Part shown: positions 44,185 through 53,668 of the stretch, piece after piece
Numbering within the stretch: position 1 is the stretch's first letter
How the letters are laid out: every line of letters starts with the position of its first letter
NCBI GenBank assembly: GCA_035550595.1
Contig: DASZOV010000043.1
Span: forward strand, 11,638 to 75,637
Source of the DNA: CALFMR01 sp035550595
GTDB lineage: Bacteria; Acidobacteriota; Vicinamibacteria; Vicinamibacterales; SCN-69-37
Direction: 5' to 3'
DNA length: 64,000 nucleotides
Notes under the pieces: generated by a model
Databases searched by the model: none
The model's input: the letters and a program-made list of their open reading frames with translations, nothing else
What the model was told of the DNA's origin: nothing
Translations under genes and position numbers: made by a program

Positions 44185-46272
44185 TCACGGCATGACGCCG
44201 CGCGCAATGGCCGCAGCGAGCGCGGCTTGGAAGTCGGGCGCGAACGTCATGGTGGCGCTGACGTTCAGATGCCCGCCGTCGCGGTAGGCGGCCCGACCGT
44301 CGAGGAACGCCGAGCATCCCTGGCCGGGCGGACACAACTTCGCGCCCGCGTCGAGGTACGTGGCCCCGAGCGAGAGCACCGCCGCGCGTTCCTCCGTCAC
44401 GACGTCCGTCCGCCAGGCCGCAGCCCACGCGGGCGTCTGTACACCGCACCCCCGCGACGGCCCGGTGAACAACGTCGGCCGCAGGCATTGCGGCATCTGA
44501 TAGAACTGCGGCACGTCGCCGACGACCACGACGGGCGATCGGCGCCCGATGGCCTGGATTGTACGCCGTAGGCTCGCGACCCAGCCCGCGATTTCCGCGG
44601 GCCTCGTCACCGGCGCGCCAGGCGATGCGTCGGAGGCAAACGGCGGCGCCAACGGGCCATCGAGATAGCCGAGCGTGGCATTCGACACGACGATCGCGTC
44701 ATAAGGCCGCGCGCGATGCGCGATGGCGGCCACGCTGCCTTCGACGAACTCGCGGCACGGCTCACTCTGGTACGCGGGCCGCTGGAGGAACGGACAGCCG
44801 CCTGCCGTCGCGAGCTCCGCCTCGTACTGCAGCGCGTGCACCGCCGCCAGGAAGGCTTCGGAGAAGTGGCCCGCGTGCGAGTCGCCGATGAGCAACAGCG
44901 TGCCCCGCGCCCCGTCGGCCATCCACGTGCAAGGCGGACGAGCCGGATCGCCGAGCGGCGCCATCGACGCACAGGCCGTCGTGATGTCGATGTGATTGGG
45001 CGCTGCCGTGGCGCGAATGTCGGCGATCTCCCGATCACCCCACCCACGTTCGACCACCGAGATGAAGGCAATCGCGCACGCGAGCGGCACGGCGACGCTG
45101 ACCGCTGCAATGAACACGGTCGCCTTCGGCGACGGCCAGACGCGGCGACGTCGGATCGGGTCCTCGACGAGCCGGAACGAAAGCGCGGCCAGCACGAGCG
45201 ACACGGCCGCCGCGACGATCGGAGCGGACGCCGTGCCGACGTACAGCGCGCGCGCATAGACGATGAGCGGCCAGTGCCACAGGTACCAACTGTAGGATCG
45301 ATCGCCGATCCACACGAACGGCTTCGTCGACAGCAGCCGCGTGACCACAGGCGCGGGGACGTCCGACGGTGCTCCGAGTCCCGCCACGAGCAACCCCAGC
45401 GCCGCGCTCACGGGCAGCATCGCGACCACGCCCGGAAACACGTCCGTCGATCGCACGGCGGCCGTCGTCACGACGAGGAGCGCGAGTCCGGCGGCCGCGG
45501 CACCGCCACGGACGAGCCGGCCCGGCGTCCACTGCACGGCCGCGAACGCGAGCAGCACCCCGGCCAGGAACTCCCACGCCCGCGTGACGGGCAGGAAGAA
45601 CGCGACGTGCATGGGATCGATCGAGCCGATCGCGTTCGCCAGATGCGCCCATCCATATGGCACGTGTCCGTAGCTCAGCGCGACGCTCGCGCCGAGCGAG
45701 CCCAGGCATCCCAGCGCGAGCAGCGCCATCGCCCAGCGTCCGCCCGTGCGCCATCGCTCGCTCACCCACCACAAGGCGAGCAGCACGATCGGGAACGCGA
45801 GATAGAACTGCTCTTCGATCGAAAGCGTCCACGTGTGGAGGAAGGGATTCTTCTGCGCGGCCGGCTGGAAATAGCCGCCGGTCTGGCGAAGGAAGTAGAT
45901 GTTGGCGCGAATCGTGGCCGCCGCGCCGACGGCGCGGCCGGTCACCTCCTGGTCGGGGCCAATCGGTGAGAAGACGAAGACCGCCATCGCCAGTGTCGCG
46001 AGCGCGACGATCGCCAGCGCAGGCGCCAGTCGCCGGGCGCGTTTGAGATAGAAGCGGACGATCGCGATCCGCCCCGTTGCGATCCGCTCGCGCAGGAGCA
46101 TGCCGGTCACGACGAATCCCGACACGACGAAGAAGACGTCCGGCCCGGTGAATCCACCCGGGACCGGCAGGCCGGCGTGATAGGCCACGACCATCAGCAC
46201 GGCCAGCGCGCGAATGCCCTGGATGTCGTCGCGGTGGCGCCCGGCGCCAGCCGCTGCAAGTGTGGCGTTCAC
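44185..46272 (-). CDS. Acyltransferase-3/SGNH fusion (OafA-like)
   Basis: A 695-residue protein. The N-terminal part is a membrane acyltransferase of the OafA/YrhL family (DIQGIRALAVLMVVAYHAGLP, FVVSGFVVTG, SIEEQFYLAFP), about ten helices. The C-terminal 250 residues form an SGNH-hydrolase-like domain (LLLIGDSHAGHFSEAF, and a terminal Asp/His pair in DGGHLNVSAT). It probably O-acetylates a surface polysaccharide. A GTG start overlaps the stop of the upstream methyltransferase gene (46269-46272). Confidence 0.9.
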   Translation of the reverse strand: MNATLAAAGAGRHRDDIQGIRALAVLMVVAYHAGLPVPGGFTGPDVFFVVSGFVVTGMLLRERIATGRIAIVRFYLKRARRLAPALAIVALATLAMAVFVFSPIGPDQEVTGRAVGAAATIRANIYFLRQTGGYFQPAAQKNPFLHTWTLSIEEQFYLAFPIVLLALWWVSERWRTGGRWAMALLALGCLGSLGASVALSYGHVPYGWAHLANAIGSIDPMHVAFFLPVTRAWEFLAGVLLAFAAVQWTPGRLVRGGAAAAGLALLVVTTAAVRSTDVFPGVVAMLPVSAALGLLVAGLGAPSDVPAPVVTRLLSTKPFVWIGDRSYSWYLWHWPLIVYARALYVGTASAPIVAAAVSLVLAALSFRLVEDPIRRRRVWPSPKATVFIAAVSVAVPLACAIAFISVVERGWGDREIADIRATAAPNHIDITTACASMAPLGDPARPPCTWMADGARGTLLLIGDSHAGHFSEAFLAAVHALQYEAELATAGGCPFLQRPAYQSEPCREFVEGSVAAIAHRARPYDAIVVSNATLGYLDGPLAPPFASDASPGAPVTRPAEIAGWVASLRRTIQAIGRRSPVVVVGDVPQFYQMPQCLRPTLFTGPSRGCGVQTPAWAAAWRTDVVTEERAAVLSLGATYLDAGAKLCPPGQGCSAFLDGRAAYRDGGHLNVSATMTFAPDFQAALAAAIARGVMP

Positions 46273-47105
46273 GAATGTGTGCGATCCACGTCCGACGAGC
46301 GAACGAAGACGAACTGATTACAGCCGAGGCCGCCGCCGCACGTGACCAGGTGCTGCAGCGTGAAGCCGCGCGCTTTCAGGTAGGCGAAGACGGCATCTGG
46401 CGCGGCGACTTCGAACGGCCAGCCGCCGACCCAGTCGAGCAGGTCGTGCCAGCGATTCATGCCGCGTCCGCGCCCCTGATCGGTCCACGTCTGCAGGTAC
46501 GCCTTCGGACGCATGCGCGCGAGATAGAACGCGGCCGTCAGCGCCTCGCGCGGCGCCCACACGGCGACCGCAAAGGCGGGCTGCAGCCACGCCGGCAGGC
46601 GATTCGACGTTCGCTTCACGCGCGTCCAGTACCGCGACGCCAGCCCTTGATCGTTGTAAATGGACAGGAACAGCCGTCCGCCGGGAGCCACGCGGCGCTG
46701 CACGAGATCGATCGCGCGCCACATGTCACCCGTATGGTGCAGCACGCCCCACGAATAGACGACGTCGAACCGGCCGAGCGAGGCGAGGTACGCCTCGTCG
46801 AGCGCGGACCCTCGCTCGACGATCCAGGCCGCGTCATCGGGAAAATAGCGGCGCTTCAACTCCGCAGTGCACGCGACCGAGTCGGGATCGACGTCGGCCG
46901 ACCGCACGGCCGCCCCGAGCCGGCGGGCGGCGAGCGAGAACAACCCGCTGCCCGATCCCATGTCGAGGAACGTCTTGCCCTTCAGGTCCTCGCACTCGAG
47001 TGCGGCCGCGAGCGACTGCTCCGCCGCTTCGATCCGCCGGTCGTCGACGACCGCCAGAAAGCCACGCCAGTTCCGGCCGAAGCCGAATGCCTTGGTGTCC
47101 GTCAC
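46269..47105 (-). CDS. Class I SAM-dependent methyltransferase
   Basis: A roughly 278-residue methyltransferase. Motif I is FLDMGSGSGLFSLAA and the acidic loop is SADVDPDS; SWGVLHHTGDMW and VAPGGRLFLSIYNDQG follow. In a polysaccharide cluster it most likely methylates a sugar or a carbohydrate intermediate. The GTG at 47105 is chosen over longer in-frame starts because GGAGGA lies 9 nt upstream and the longer forms would overlap asnB. Coupled to the acyltransferase gene downstream. Confidence 0.88.
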   Translation of the reverse strand: MTDTKAFGFGRNWRGFLAVVDDRRIEAAEQSLAAALECEDLKGKTFLDMGSGSGLFSLAARRLGAAVRSADVDPDSVACTAELKRRYFPDDAAWIVERGSALDEAYLASLGRFDVVYSWGVLHHTGDMWRAIDLVQRRVAPGGRLFLSIYNDQGLASRYWTRVKRTSNRLPAWLQPAFAVAVWAPREALTAAFYLARMRPKAYLQTWTDQGRGRGMNRWHDLLDWVGGWPFEVAAPDAVFAYLKARGFTLQHLVTCGGGLGCNQFVFVRSSDVDRTHS

Positions 47106-47166
47106 CGCTGCGAGTCCTCCGCGATCGGTCGTGTCCGATGCGCCCGAATGAACCTGAGACAAGTCT

Positions 47167-49095
47167 TCATGAGGCGGCCAGCGGTGCCGGCTCATGGGCC
47201 GACCGTCCGCCGTCGTCGATGAACATCTGATGCCAGAGCTCCAGGACGAGCAAGTTCCAGAGCTGGTATTGCGCATTCAGGCGCCCGGCGTCGTGCCCGG
47301 ACACCAGCCGCTCGATAGCGTCCATCCTGAAGTACCTGCGCTGGCGCATGCGCGTGCCGAGGAGTACGTCGTGCGCGAGATCGCGGAGCGGACCGCGGAG
47401 CCAGTCCGCGAGCGGCACGCCGAAGCCCATCTTCGGCCGATCGATGACATCGTCGGGCACGAGGCCGCGCGCGATGCGCTTGAGCAGGTACTTCTTCGTG
47501 GTGCCGCGCAGTTTCAGATCGGCCGGCAGGCACGCGGCGCGCTCCATGACGACGTGATCGAGCAGCGGCGACCGGCCCTCGAGACCAAAGGCCATCGTGG
47601 CGCGATCCACTTTGACGAGCAGGTCGTCCGGCAGATAGCTCTCGACGTCGGCGTGCAGCAGGACGTCAATCGGCGCGGCGGTCGTCGGCAGATCGGCGAA
47701 CAACGCGTCGTACCGGGCGGCCGCGTCCTCACCGCCGGCGCGCGCGAGGAACTCGGGCGTGCAGATCGCGCGCTTCTCCTCATCGGTGAAATGGAAATTC
47801 CAGCGCGCGTAGCGCCGCGATCCCGGATCGGCCGCTGCCGCCAGAAAACGCTGCGCGCGGCTCCGCAAGGTGCGCGCCTTCCCGGGCGGCGGCCAGGCGG
47901 CGCCGGCGGCCAGCATCCGGCGGGCCAGCCGCGGCACACGCTCCATGCGCGCCGCGATGAGATACGCCGCGTAGCGTTCGTAGCCCGCGAAGTTCTCGTC
48001 ACCCGCGTCCCCGTTCAGCGCGACCGTGACGTGACGCCGCGTCATCTCCGAGAGATAGAGCGTGGGAATCGCCGACGAGTCGGCGAACGGCTCGTTGTAG
48101 TGCCAGAGGAGCTTCGGCAGAATGGCGAGCGCGTCGGGCCGGACGATCGCTTCGTGATGGCTCGTCGAAAAGCGCGCAGCCACCTGGCGCGCGTACGCCG
48201 TCTCGTCGTACGAGGCATCGTCGAAGCCGATGGAGAACGTCTCGACACGGCCACCGGCTGCCTCGGCCATCAGCGCGACGACGAGGCTCGAATCGAGCCC
48301 GCCGCTGAGGAACGCGCCGATCGGCACGTCGCTCACGAGCATCATCCGCGTTGCTTCGGCCAGGTCCGCGCGCATTCGTTCGACGGCCTCGGCCTCGGAG
48401 ATCGTCGACTTCGGCTCGTAGCGCAGCGTCCAGTACCGATCGATCGTGACGCGACCCCGTTCGACGCGCAGGAAGTGTCCCGGCGGGAGCTGACGCACGC
48501 CGCGGAACGCCGAGCCGGGCGACGGGACGTACTGAAAGCTCAGGTACTGCCAGATGGCCGCGGCATCGACGTCGGGCACGAACGACGGTTCCGCGAGGAA
48601 CGCTTTCGGCTCGGAGGCGAACGCGAGCCCGTTGGCGTCTTCGCGGTAGTAGAACGGCTTCTGTCCCGCGCGATCGCGCGCGGCGAAGAGCGTCTGCTCG
48701 CGCGCGTCCCACACGGCGAAGGCGAACATACCGCGGAGCCGCTTGAGGCACGCGGCGCCGTCCCGGGCGTAGGCGTGAAGAATGACTTCCGTGTCGGTGC
48801 GCGTGGTGAACCGTGCGCCCTGCGCTTCGAGCTCACACCGCAGATCCTGGAAGTTGTAGATCTCGCCGTTGAACGTGATCGTGAACCGTCCATCGGGCGT
48901 CTGCAGCGGCTGGCGTCCAGCGTTCGACGTGTCGATGACCGCCAGTCGGCGATGGCCGAACCCGACCGCGGCGTCCGACCACACGCCGAATCCGTCCGGT
49001 CCGCGATGGCGCAGGCGGTCGCACATCCCTTCGAGGACCGCCGCGTCGACCGGCGCGCCGGTCCGATAGTTAACGCGCCCGCTGATGCCGCACAT
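47167..49095 (-). CDS. asnB: Glutamine-hydrolysing asparagine synthase (AsnB-like)
   Basis: A 642-residue enzyme. Cys2 in the N-terminal MCGISGRVNY is the nucleophile of the class II glutaminase domain. The synthetase domain has the pyrophosphate motif SGGLDSSLVV and an end typical of AsnB (KMGFGVPLADWLRGPL). In polysaccharide clusters, homologues often amidate uronic acids rather than aspartate. The start overlaps the upstream glycosyltransferase gene by 26 bp, suggesting one transcript. Confidence 0.93.
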   Translation of the reverse strand: MCGISGRVNYRTGAPVDAAVLEGMCDRLRHRGPDGFGVWSDAAVGFGHRRLAVIDTSNAGRQPLQTPDGRFTITFNGEIYNFQDLRCELEAQGARFTTRTDTEVILHAYARDGAACLKRLRGMFAFAVWDAREQTLFAARDRAGQKPFYYREDANGLAFASEPKAFLAEPSFVPDVDAAAIWQYLSFQYVPSPGSAFRGVRQLPPGHFLRVERGRVTIDRYWTLRYEPKSTISEAEAVERMRADLAEATRMMLVSDVPIGAFLSGGLDSSLVVALMAEAAGGRVETFSIGFDDASYDETAYARQVAARFSTSHHEAIVRPDALAILPKLLWHYNEPFADSSAIPTLYLSEMTRRHVTVALNGDAGDENFAGYERYAAYLIAARMERVPRLARRMLAAGAAWPPPGKARTLRSRAQRFLAAAADPGSRRYARWNFHFTDEEKRAICTPEFLARAGGEDAAARYDALFADLPTTAAPIDVLLHADVESYLPDDLLVKVDRATMAFGLEGRSPLLDHVVMERAACLPADLKLRGTTKKYLLKRIARGLVPDDVIDRPKMGFGVPLADWLRGPLRDLAHDVLLGTRMRQRRYFRMDAIERLVSGHDAGRLNAQYQLWNLLVLELWHQMFIDDGGRSAHEPAPLAAS

Positions 49096-52000
49096 GGTCG
49101 CCGAGGGCCTGAGCCAGGAGATCGTCGTAGAGCGCTTCGTATTCGGGCAGCATGCGCGATCGCTGAAACCGATCGACGACGCGTCGGCGGCCAGCAAGTC
49201 CCCACGCCGCTCCGCGATCGGGCTGCTGGAGCACAGTAAGGATAGCCGCCGCCAGGCGGCCTGCATCGGCCGGCGGCACGAGCAAGCCCGTCTCGCCGTC
49301 GATCACGGCTTCGCGATTGCCGCCGACGTCGGTCGCGACGACGGGACGAGAGGCGGCCATGGCCTCGAGGAGCGCGTTGCAGAAACCCTCCTCGAGCGAC
49401 GGATGCACGAGCAGATCCGCGGCCGCGAGCAGCGCAGGCACGTCACGCCGCACACCGAGAAACCGCACGCGCGTCTCGATGCCGAGCGCACGTGCGTCCT
49501 CTTCACGCTCGGCGCGCATGGGTCCATCGCCGGCGAAGATCGCGACGGCGTCCGGATGCACACGACAGACGTTCGCCCAGGCCTGCAAGAAATACTCGTG
49601 CCCTTTGTACCCGATCAGGTTCGCGACGACGATGACGACCGGGCTCGCGCCGAGGGCGAGCTCCTCGCGCAGAGCCTGGACCGTCGCATCAGCGACACCG
49701 TCGTACGCGTCCAGATCGAGACCGTTGTAAATGACCGTGACCTTCTCCGGCGGCAGGTGTTCGGTCGTGATGGCGTCCTGCCGGACGGCCTCGGAATTGG
49801 CGACGACACAATCGGTCCAGCGATTGGCGAACCGTTCGGCCAATCGCATGAACGGCTTTCCGCGCTTGAAGTGCGACAGGCTCCGGCGGCTGGCCACGAC
49901 GACGGGCACGCCCGAGAGCCGCGCGGCGAAGGCGCCGAACACGTACGCGTGCATGAGGACGCCGTGGAGGACGGCCGGCTGCCGCGCGCGCACGTGTCGG
50001 ACGAAACGGAAAAGGTCGATGGGCAGCCGCACGAGCGCCGGCAGGACGCGCATCCAGCCGCGGCCCTGCCGTCGGCTCTGCAATCCGATCGTCGTCACGG
50101 AGATGCCGGTGCCGGCGAGCCGATCGGCCAGCGGTCCGGCCGACGCCAGACAGCAGACGCTCGGCGCGAACCGCGCGTCGAGCGCCCGGACCATCTCGAC
50201 GAGCTGCGTTTCAGCTCCGCCGATGTTCAGTGTGCCGATCACGAACAGGATGGGAATCCGCCCGTCGTCCGTGCGAAACGGCGCAAGATGATCGAAAGAG
50301 GATCGCGTCCTGTCCGCCAGGTCGTCGTTTCCTCGGAAGAGCAAAAGCACACCCACGCCCCAAACGGCAAGAGCAGCAAAGAGCGCGTAGCAGGATGCAC
50401 CAACTTGACGAGGCAGACCGAGTTCGACGACGCGTCCGTTCGTGCGTGGGTCGCTGCCATCAGCAGGAGCAAAGGCGACGACGCCGTCGGCGAGCGAGTA
50501 CTCGCCCGAGGCGACCACTGGCCGCGCACCGGAGTTCCATGCCACGCGCGTGAGCGGATGCGAGTCGTCGCGCAGGAAGGCCGTCCGTTCAGGACCATCC
50601 GTGATCGCGGGGACGAACACCCCGGCGAACGTCTGCGGCGGAACGTTCGCGAGATAGGCTCCTCGATAGTCGGTGATTGCCGTGGGACCGATGCGTTCGA
50701 CGTCGAGCGGCGGAGAGAAATCGACGATGACCAGACAGCCGAGCGCGAACAGGATGACGCCGGCCGCCGAGCTCATCGCGATGGTGCGCCGAAGGCGCGG
50801 TGCATCGCCACAGGCAGACGCGCGGGCAATCAGGCCTCCGAGGCCGATGGCGATCGGCAGCAGGAGGCTGGGCGTGAGCAGGATGTCGTGCGACGTGGCC
50901 ATCGTCCCGATCACGGCGACCGTGAGCGGGAGATCGCGCGCGTCGCGCGCGGCGTAGGCCGTCAACGCGACGAGCCCAAGTGGAATGAGCCAGCCGAGAT
51001 GGCCGAAGGCCAGCGCGAACAGGACGAACGTGTTGTGCGGGACCAGCGGATGCGCGGCCTCGAGTCCGACGCCGAAGAATCCGTCGTCGCGATACGCCAG
51101 CAGCGCCCGCTCCAGGAACAGCGTCCGTGCCGAGATGCTGTTCCTGCCGCCCTCGCTCGAGAGCCGCTCGTCGAGCGCGGCGATGCGCGAGGCGTCGGCG
51201 GGGCCGGCCGCTGGCGCCGCACCGGCGATCGGCACGTCACCGCCGGAAGGCTGCACGCCCCCGCTCCGGCCTGCGGCCATTGACGATGGGCTGTCCCGCG
51301 CAAGGACGCCGACGGCGCGATGCGCCGCCTGGAGCGCCGTCACGAACGAGATCGAGTCGGTGGCCGCTTCGCTCGCCGCCCATCGAAACCGGTAGTTGGT
51401 CAGCGCGGCCAGACCGATCCAGGCCGCGAGGCCGATCGCCACGACGGCTGCGGGCCGAACACCTTCGAGCCGCGTCCTACGCGGCTTTGGCGCGCGGCTT
51501 CGCCGGCGCATCTCGATGACCGCCGGAATGGCGACGGCCGCCGCGGCAGCCAGCATGGTCGATCGCGAGAGCGTCACCGCGATCGAGCCTGCCGTCAGAA
51601 CCAGGAAGCTCGCGTAGAGCCGTTTCGGCACGGCACGATGGCTCGCGGCAGCGCCGAGCAGGATCGCGGCGGCGGCGACGTTCGGGTTGATCGCGAGCCC
51701 GGCCGCACGGCCGGCGGTATTCGTGAATCCATCGGCGAACGACAGATCGACGAAGCACAGCACCGCGTTCAGCGCCGTCACGGCCGCCGTCAACTGGAGC
51801 AGCGCCCGAGGCGCGGACGCCAGCATCAGCACGACCGTGGCCCCGCTCATGACCACCGCGATGATGTAGGCGCGCGTGACGAGTCCGATGGGATGAAGGA
51901 CCACCGCCGCCAACCCAAGCACGGCGGCCACCGCCCACGGCATGACCGTGCGTCGAATCTCGACGCGCGTGACGAACGCCGCCAGGGCCGTCAGCGCGAG

Positions 52001-52195
52001 TGCGCCGTACAGCGTGTAGAACACGCCCCTCGCGAACGCCTCGCGGCCCACGAAGAACGGCTGGAAGAACGGGATGAACCAGGCCTGGTACAGGACGATC
52101 ACGACAGCCGCGACGGCCGCGGCAGCGCTCGCCAGGAACGACAGGTCGGCCCGGGCAAGCGTGGGCGGCGCGGTCGCCTTACGGAGCGCCGTCAT
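49070..52195 (-). CDS. O-antigen-ligase-like membrane protein fused to GT4 glycosyltransferase
   Basis: A 1041-residue chimera. Residues about 1-640 form a polytopic membrane region with O-antigen ligase/Wzy_C features (repeated hydrophobic helices and the loop HPLVPHNTFVLFALAFGHLG). From about residue 650 a complete GT-B family 4 enzyme follows (IPILFVIGTLNIGGAETQLV, NGLDLDAYDG, E-x7-E in LEEGFCNALLEAMAASRP). The first would join chains or polymers; the second adds a sugar from a nucleotide donor. The join lies in a charged linker (RGNDDLADRTRSSFDHLAPF). Two separate genes merged by an error are unlikely, since one frame runs through both. Confidence 0.85.
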   Translation of the reverse strand: MTALRKATAPPTLARADLSFLASAAAAVAAVVIVLYQAWFIPFFQPFFVGREAFARGVFYTLYGALALTALAAFVTRVEIRRTVMPWAVAAVLGLAAVVLHPIGLVTRAYIIAVVMSGATVVLMLASAPRALLQLTAAVTALNAVLCFVDLSFADGFTNTAGRAAGLAINPNVAAAAILLGAAASHRAVPKRLYASFLVLTAGSIAVTLSRSTMLAAAAAVAIPAVIEMRRRSRAPKPRRTRLEGVRPAAVVAIGLAAWIGLAALTNYRFRWAASEAATDSISFVTALQAAHRAVGVLARDSPSSMAAGRSGGVQPSGGDVPIAGAAPAAGPADASRIAALDERLSSEGGRNSISARTLFLERALLAYRDDGFFGVGLEAAHPLVPHNTFVLFALAFGHLGWLIPLGLVALTAYAARDARDLPLTVAVIGTMATSHDILLTPSLLLPIAIGLGGLIARASACGDAPRLRRTIAMSSAAGVILFALGCLVIVDFSPPLDVERIGPTAITDYRGAYLANVPPQTFAGVFVPAITDGPERTAFLRDDSHPLTRVAWNSGARPVVASGEYSLADGVVAFAPADGSDPRTNGRVVELGLPRQVGASCYALFAALAVWGVGVLLLFRGNDDLADRTRSSFDHLAPFRTDDGRIPILFVIGTLNIGGAETQLVEMVRALDARFAPSVCCLASAGPLADRLAGTGISVTTIGLQSRRQGRGWMRVLPALVRLPIDLFRFVRHVRARQPAVLHGVLMHAYVFGAFAARLSGVPVVVASRRSLSHFKRGKPFMRLAERFANRWTDCVVANSEAVRQDAITTEHLPPEKVTVIYNGLDLDAYDGVADATVQALREELALGASPVVIVVANLIGYKGHEYFLQAWANVCRVHPDAVAIFAGDGPMRAEREEDARALGIETRVRFLGVRRDVPALLAAADLLVHPSLEEGFCNALLEAMAASRPVVATDVGGNREAVIDGETGLLVPPADAGRLAAAILTVLQQPDRGAAWGLAGRRRVVDRFQRSRMLPEYEALYDDLLAQALGDHVRHQRAR

Positions 52196-52395
52196 GAACC
52201 ATCCGGAACGTGTTGTCGTCGGACCAGACGCGGCACGCGATCACGCCGGCAGGCGCCGGGACGCCACGGCGACGCGAACGGGCGCGACGATCGATGGGGC
52301 GTGCAGGAGGTGCGGACGCCAGAGACAATGGCAACCAAATATACCGCTATCCGCACGTCGCCGTGCCTGTCCGACGTCGTCGATGCGTGCTCGAC

Positions 52396-53493
52396 CTACG
52401 CCTTGAGCGATGCCATGTCGATGACGAAGCGATAGCGCACGTCGCCCTTCAGCATGCGCGCGTACGCGTCGTTGATTTGATCGATGCGAATCATCTCGAT
52501 GTCGCACGCGATGCCGTGCTCGGCGCAGAAGTCGAGCATCTCCTGCGTTTCCTTGATGCCGCCGATGCCCGATCCCGCGAGACGATGCCGTCCGCCGATC
52601 ACGCTGAACGCCGCGATCGGCAGCGGCTGCTCCGGGACGCCGACGATCGTGAGCGTGCCGTCGATCTTCAGGAGGTGCAGGTACGCGTTGACGTCGTGCG
52701 CCGCGGACACGGCGTCGAGAATGAAGTCGAACGAGGCCGTCTGACGCGCCATCGCCTCGGCGTCCTTTGAGACGACGACTTCATGCGCGCCGAGCCGCAG
52801 CCCGTCGGCGATCTTGCCCGGTGACGTCGTGAACAACACGACGTGCGCACCGAAGGCGCGCGCGAACTTCACGCCCATGTGCCCCAACCCGCCGAGGCCG
52901 ATGATGCCGACTTTCTGACCCGGGCCGACGTTCCAGTGGCGCAGCGGCGAATAGGTCGTGATGCCCGCGCAGAGCAGCGGCGCGGTCGCCGCCGGATCGA
53001 CGCGGTCGGAGATGCGGAGCACGAACGCTTCGTCGACCGTGACGCGTTCGGAATACCCGCCGAACGTCGGGCCGCCGAGGTGCGGGTCGACGCTGTTGTA
53101 GGTATAGGTCGCGCCCGGCTCGCAGTACTGCTCGAGATCGCGCCGGCACGCGTCGCAGGTGCGGCACGAATCGACTATGCAGCCGACGCCGGCCAGATCG
53201 CCCACCGTGAATTTCGTCACCGTCGAGCCGACGCGCGTGACACGACCGACGATCTCGTGTCCCGGCACGACGGGATAGATCGAGTTCTGCCATTCGTTGC
53301 GGGCCTGGTGCAGATCGGAGTGACAGACGCCGCAGTAGAGGATGTCGATCTCGACGTCGGACGGCAGCGGCTCGCGACGCTCGATCGACGCCGGCGCCAG
53401 CGGCGAGGCGGCCGATTGCGAGGCCCACGCGCGCGCGGTGCGCGTCGGCATGGGCGTGGATGTGGGATGAGATGCAGGCGATGACGTGGACAT
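52396..53493 (-). CDS. Zinc-dependent NADP alcohol dehydrogenase, CAD/YahK-like
   Basis: A 365-residue MDR enzyme of the cinnamyl-alcohol-dehydrogenase group. Catalytic zinc ligands sit in YCGVCHSDLH and VPGHEIVGRV, the structural zinc in IVDSCRTCDACRRDLEQYC, and the cofactor motif is GIIGLGGLGHMGV. Homologues such as E. coli YahK reduce many aldehydes with NADPH. The first 14 residues (Ser/Thr/Pro-rich) may be spurious; an ATG at 53451 would give a family-typical length. Its relation to the polysaccharide genes is unclear. Confidence 0.92.
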   Translation of the reverse strand: MSTSSPASHPTSTPMPTRTARAWASQSAASPLAPASIERREPLPSDVEIDILYCGVCHSDLHQARNEWQNSIYPVVPGHEIVGRVTRVGSTVTKFTVGDLAGVGCIVDSCRTCDACRRDLEQYCEPGATYTYNSVDPHLGGPTFGGYSERVTVDEAFVLRISDRVDPAATAPLLCAGITTYSPLRHWNVGPGQKVGIIGLGGLGHMGVKFARAFGAHVVLFTTSPGKIADGLRLGAHEVVVSKDAEAMARQTASFDFILDAVSAAHDVNAYLHLLKIDGTLTIVGVPEQPLPIAAFSVIGGRHRLAGSGIGGIKETQEMLDFCAEHGIACDIEMIRIDQINDAYARMLKGDVRYRFVIDMASLKA

Positions 53494-53668
53494 GAGACGA
53501 GTCTATCGGCCCGTGGACGTCGCGCTCAAGGTGACGGCTCATCGATTGCGCGCGTCACCGCCGTGCGTCACGGCCATTTGCCAGGTCAGCTCACCGCCCT
53601 CTGCACAGGCGCCGCGATGTCTTCCCGGCAAGCTTCTTCGCAGGCATGGCGACGATCGTGACCGATTC

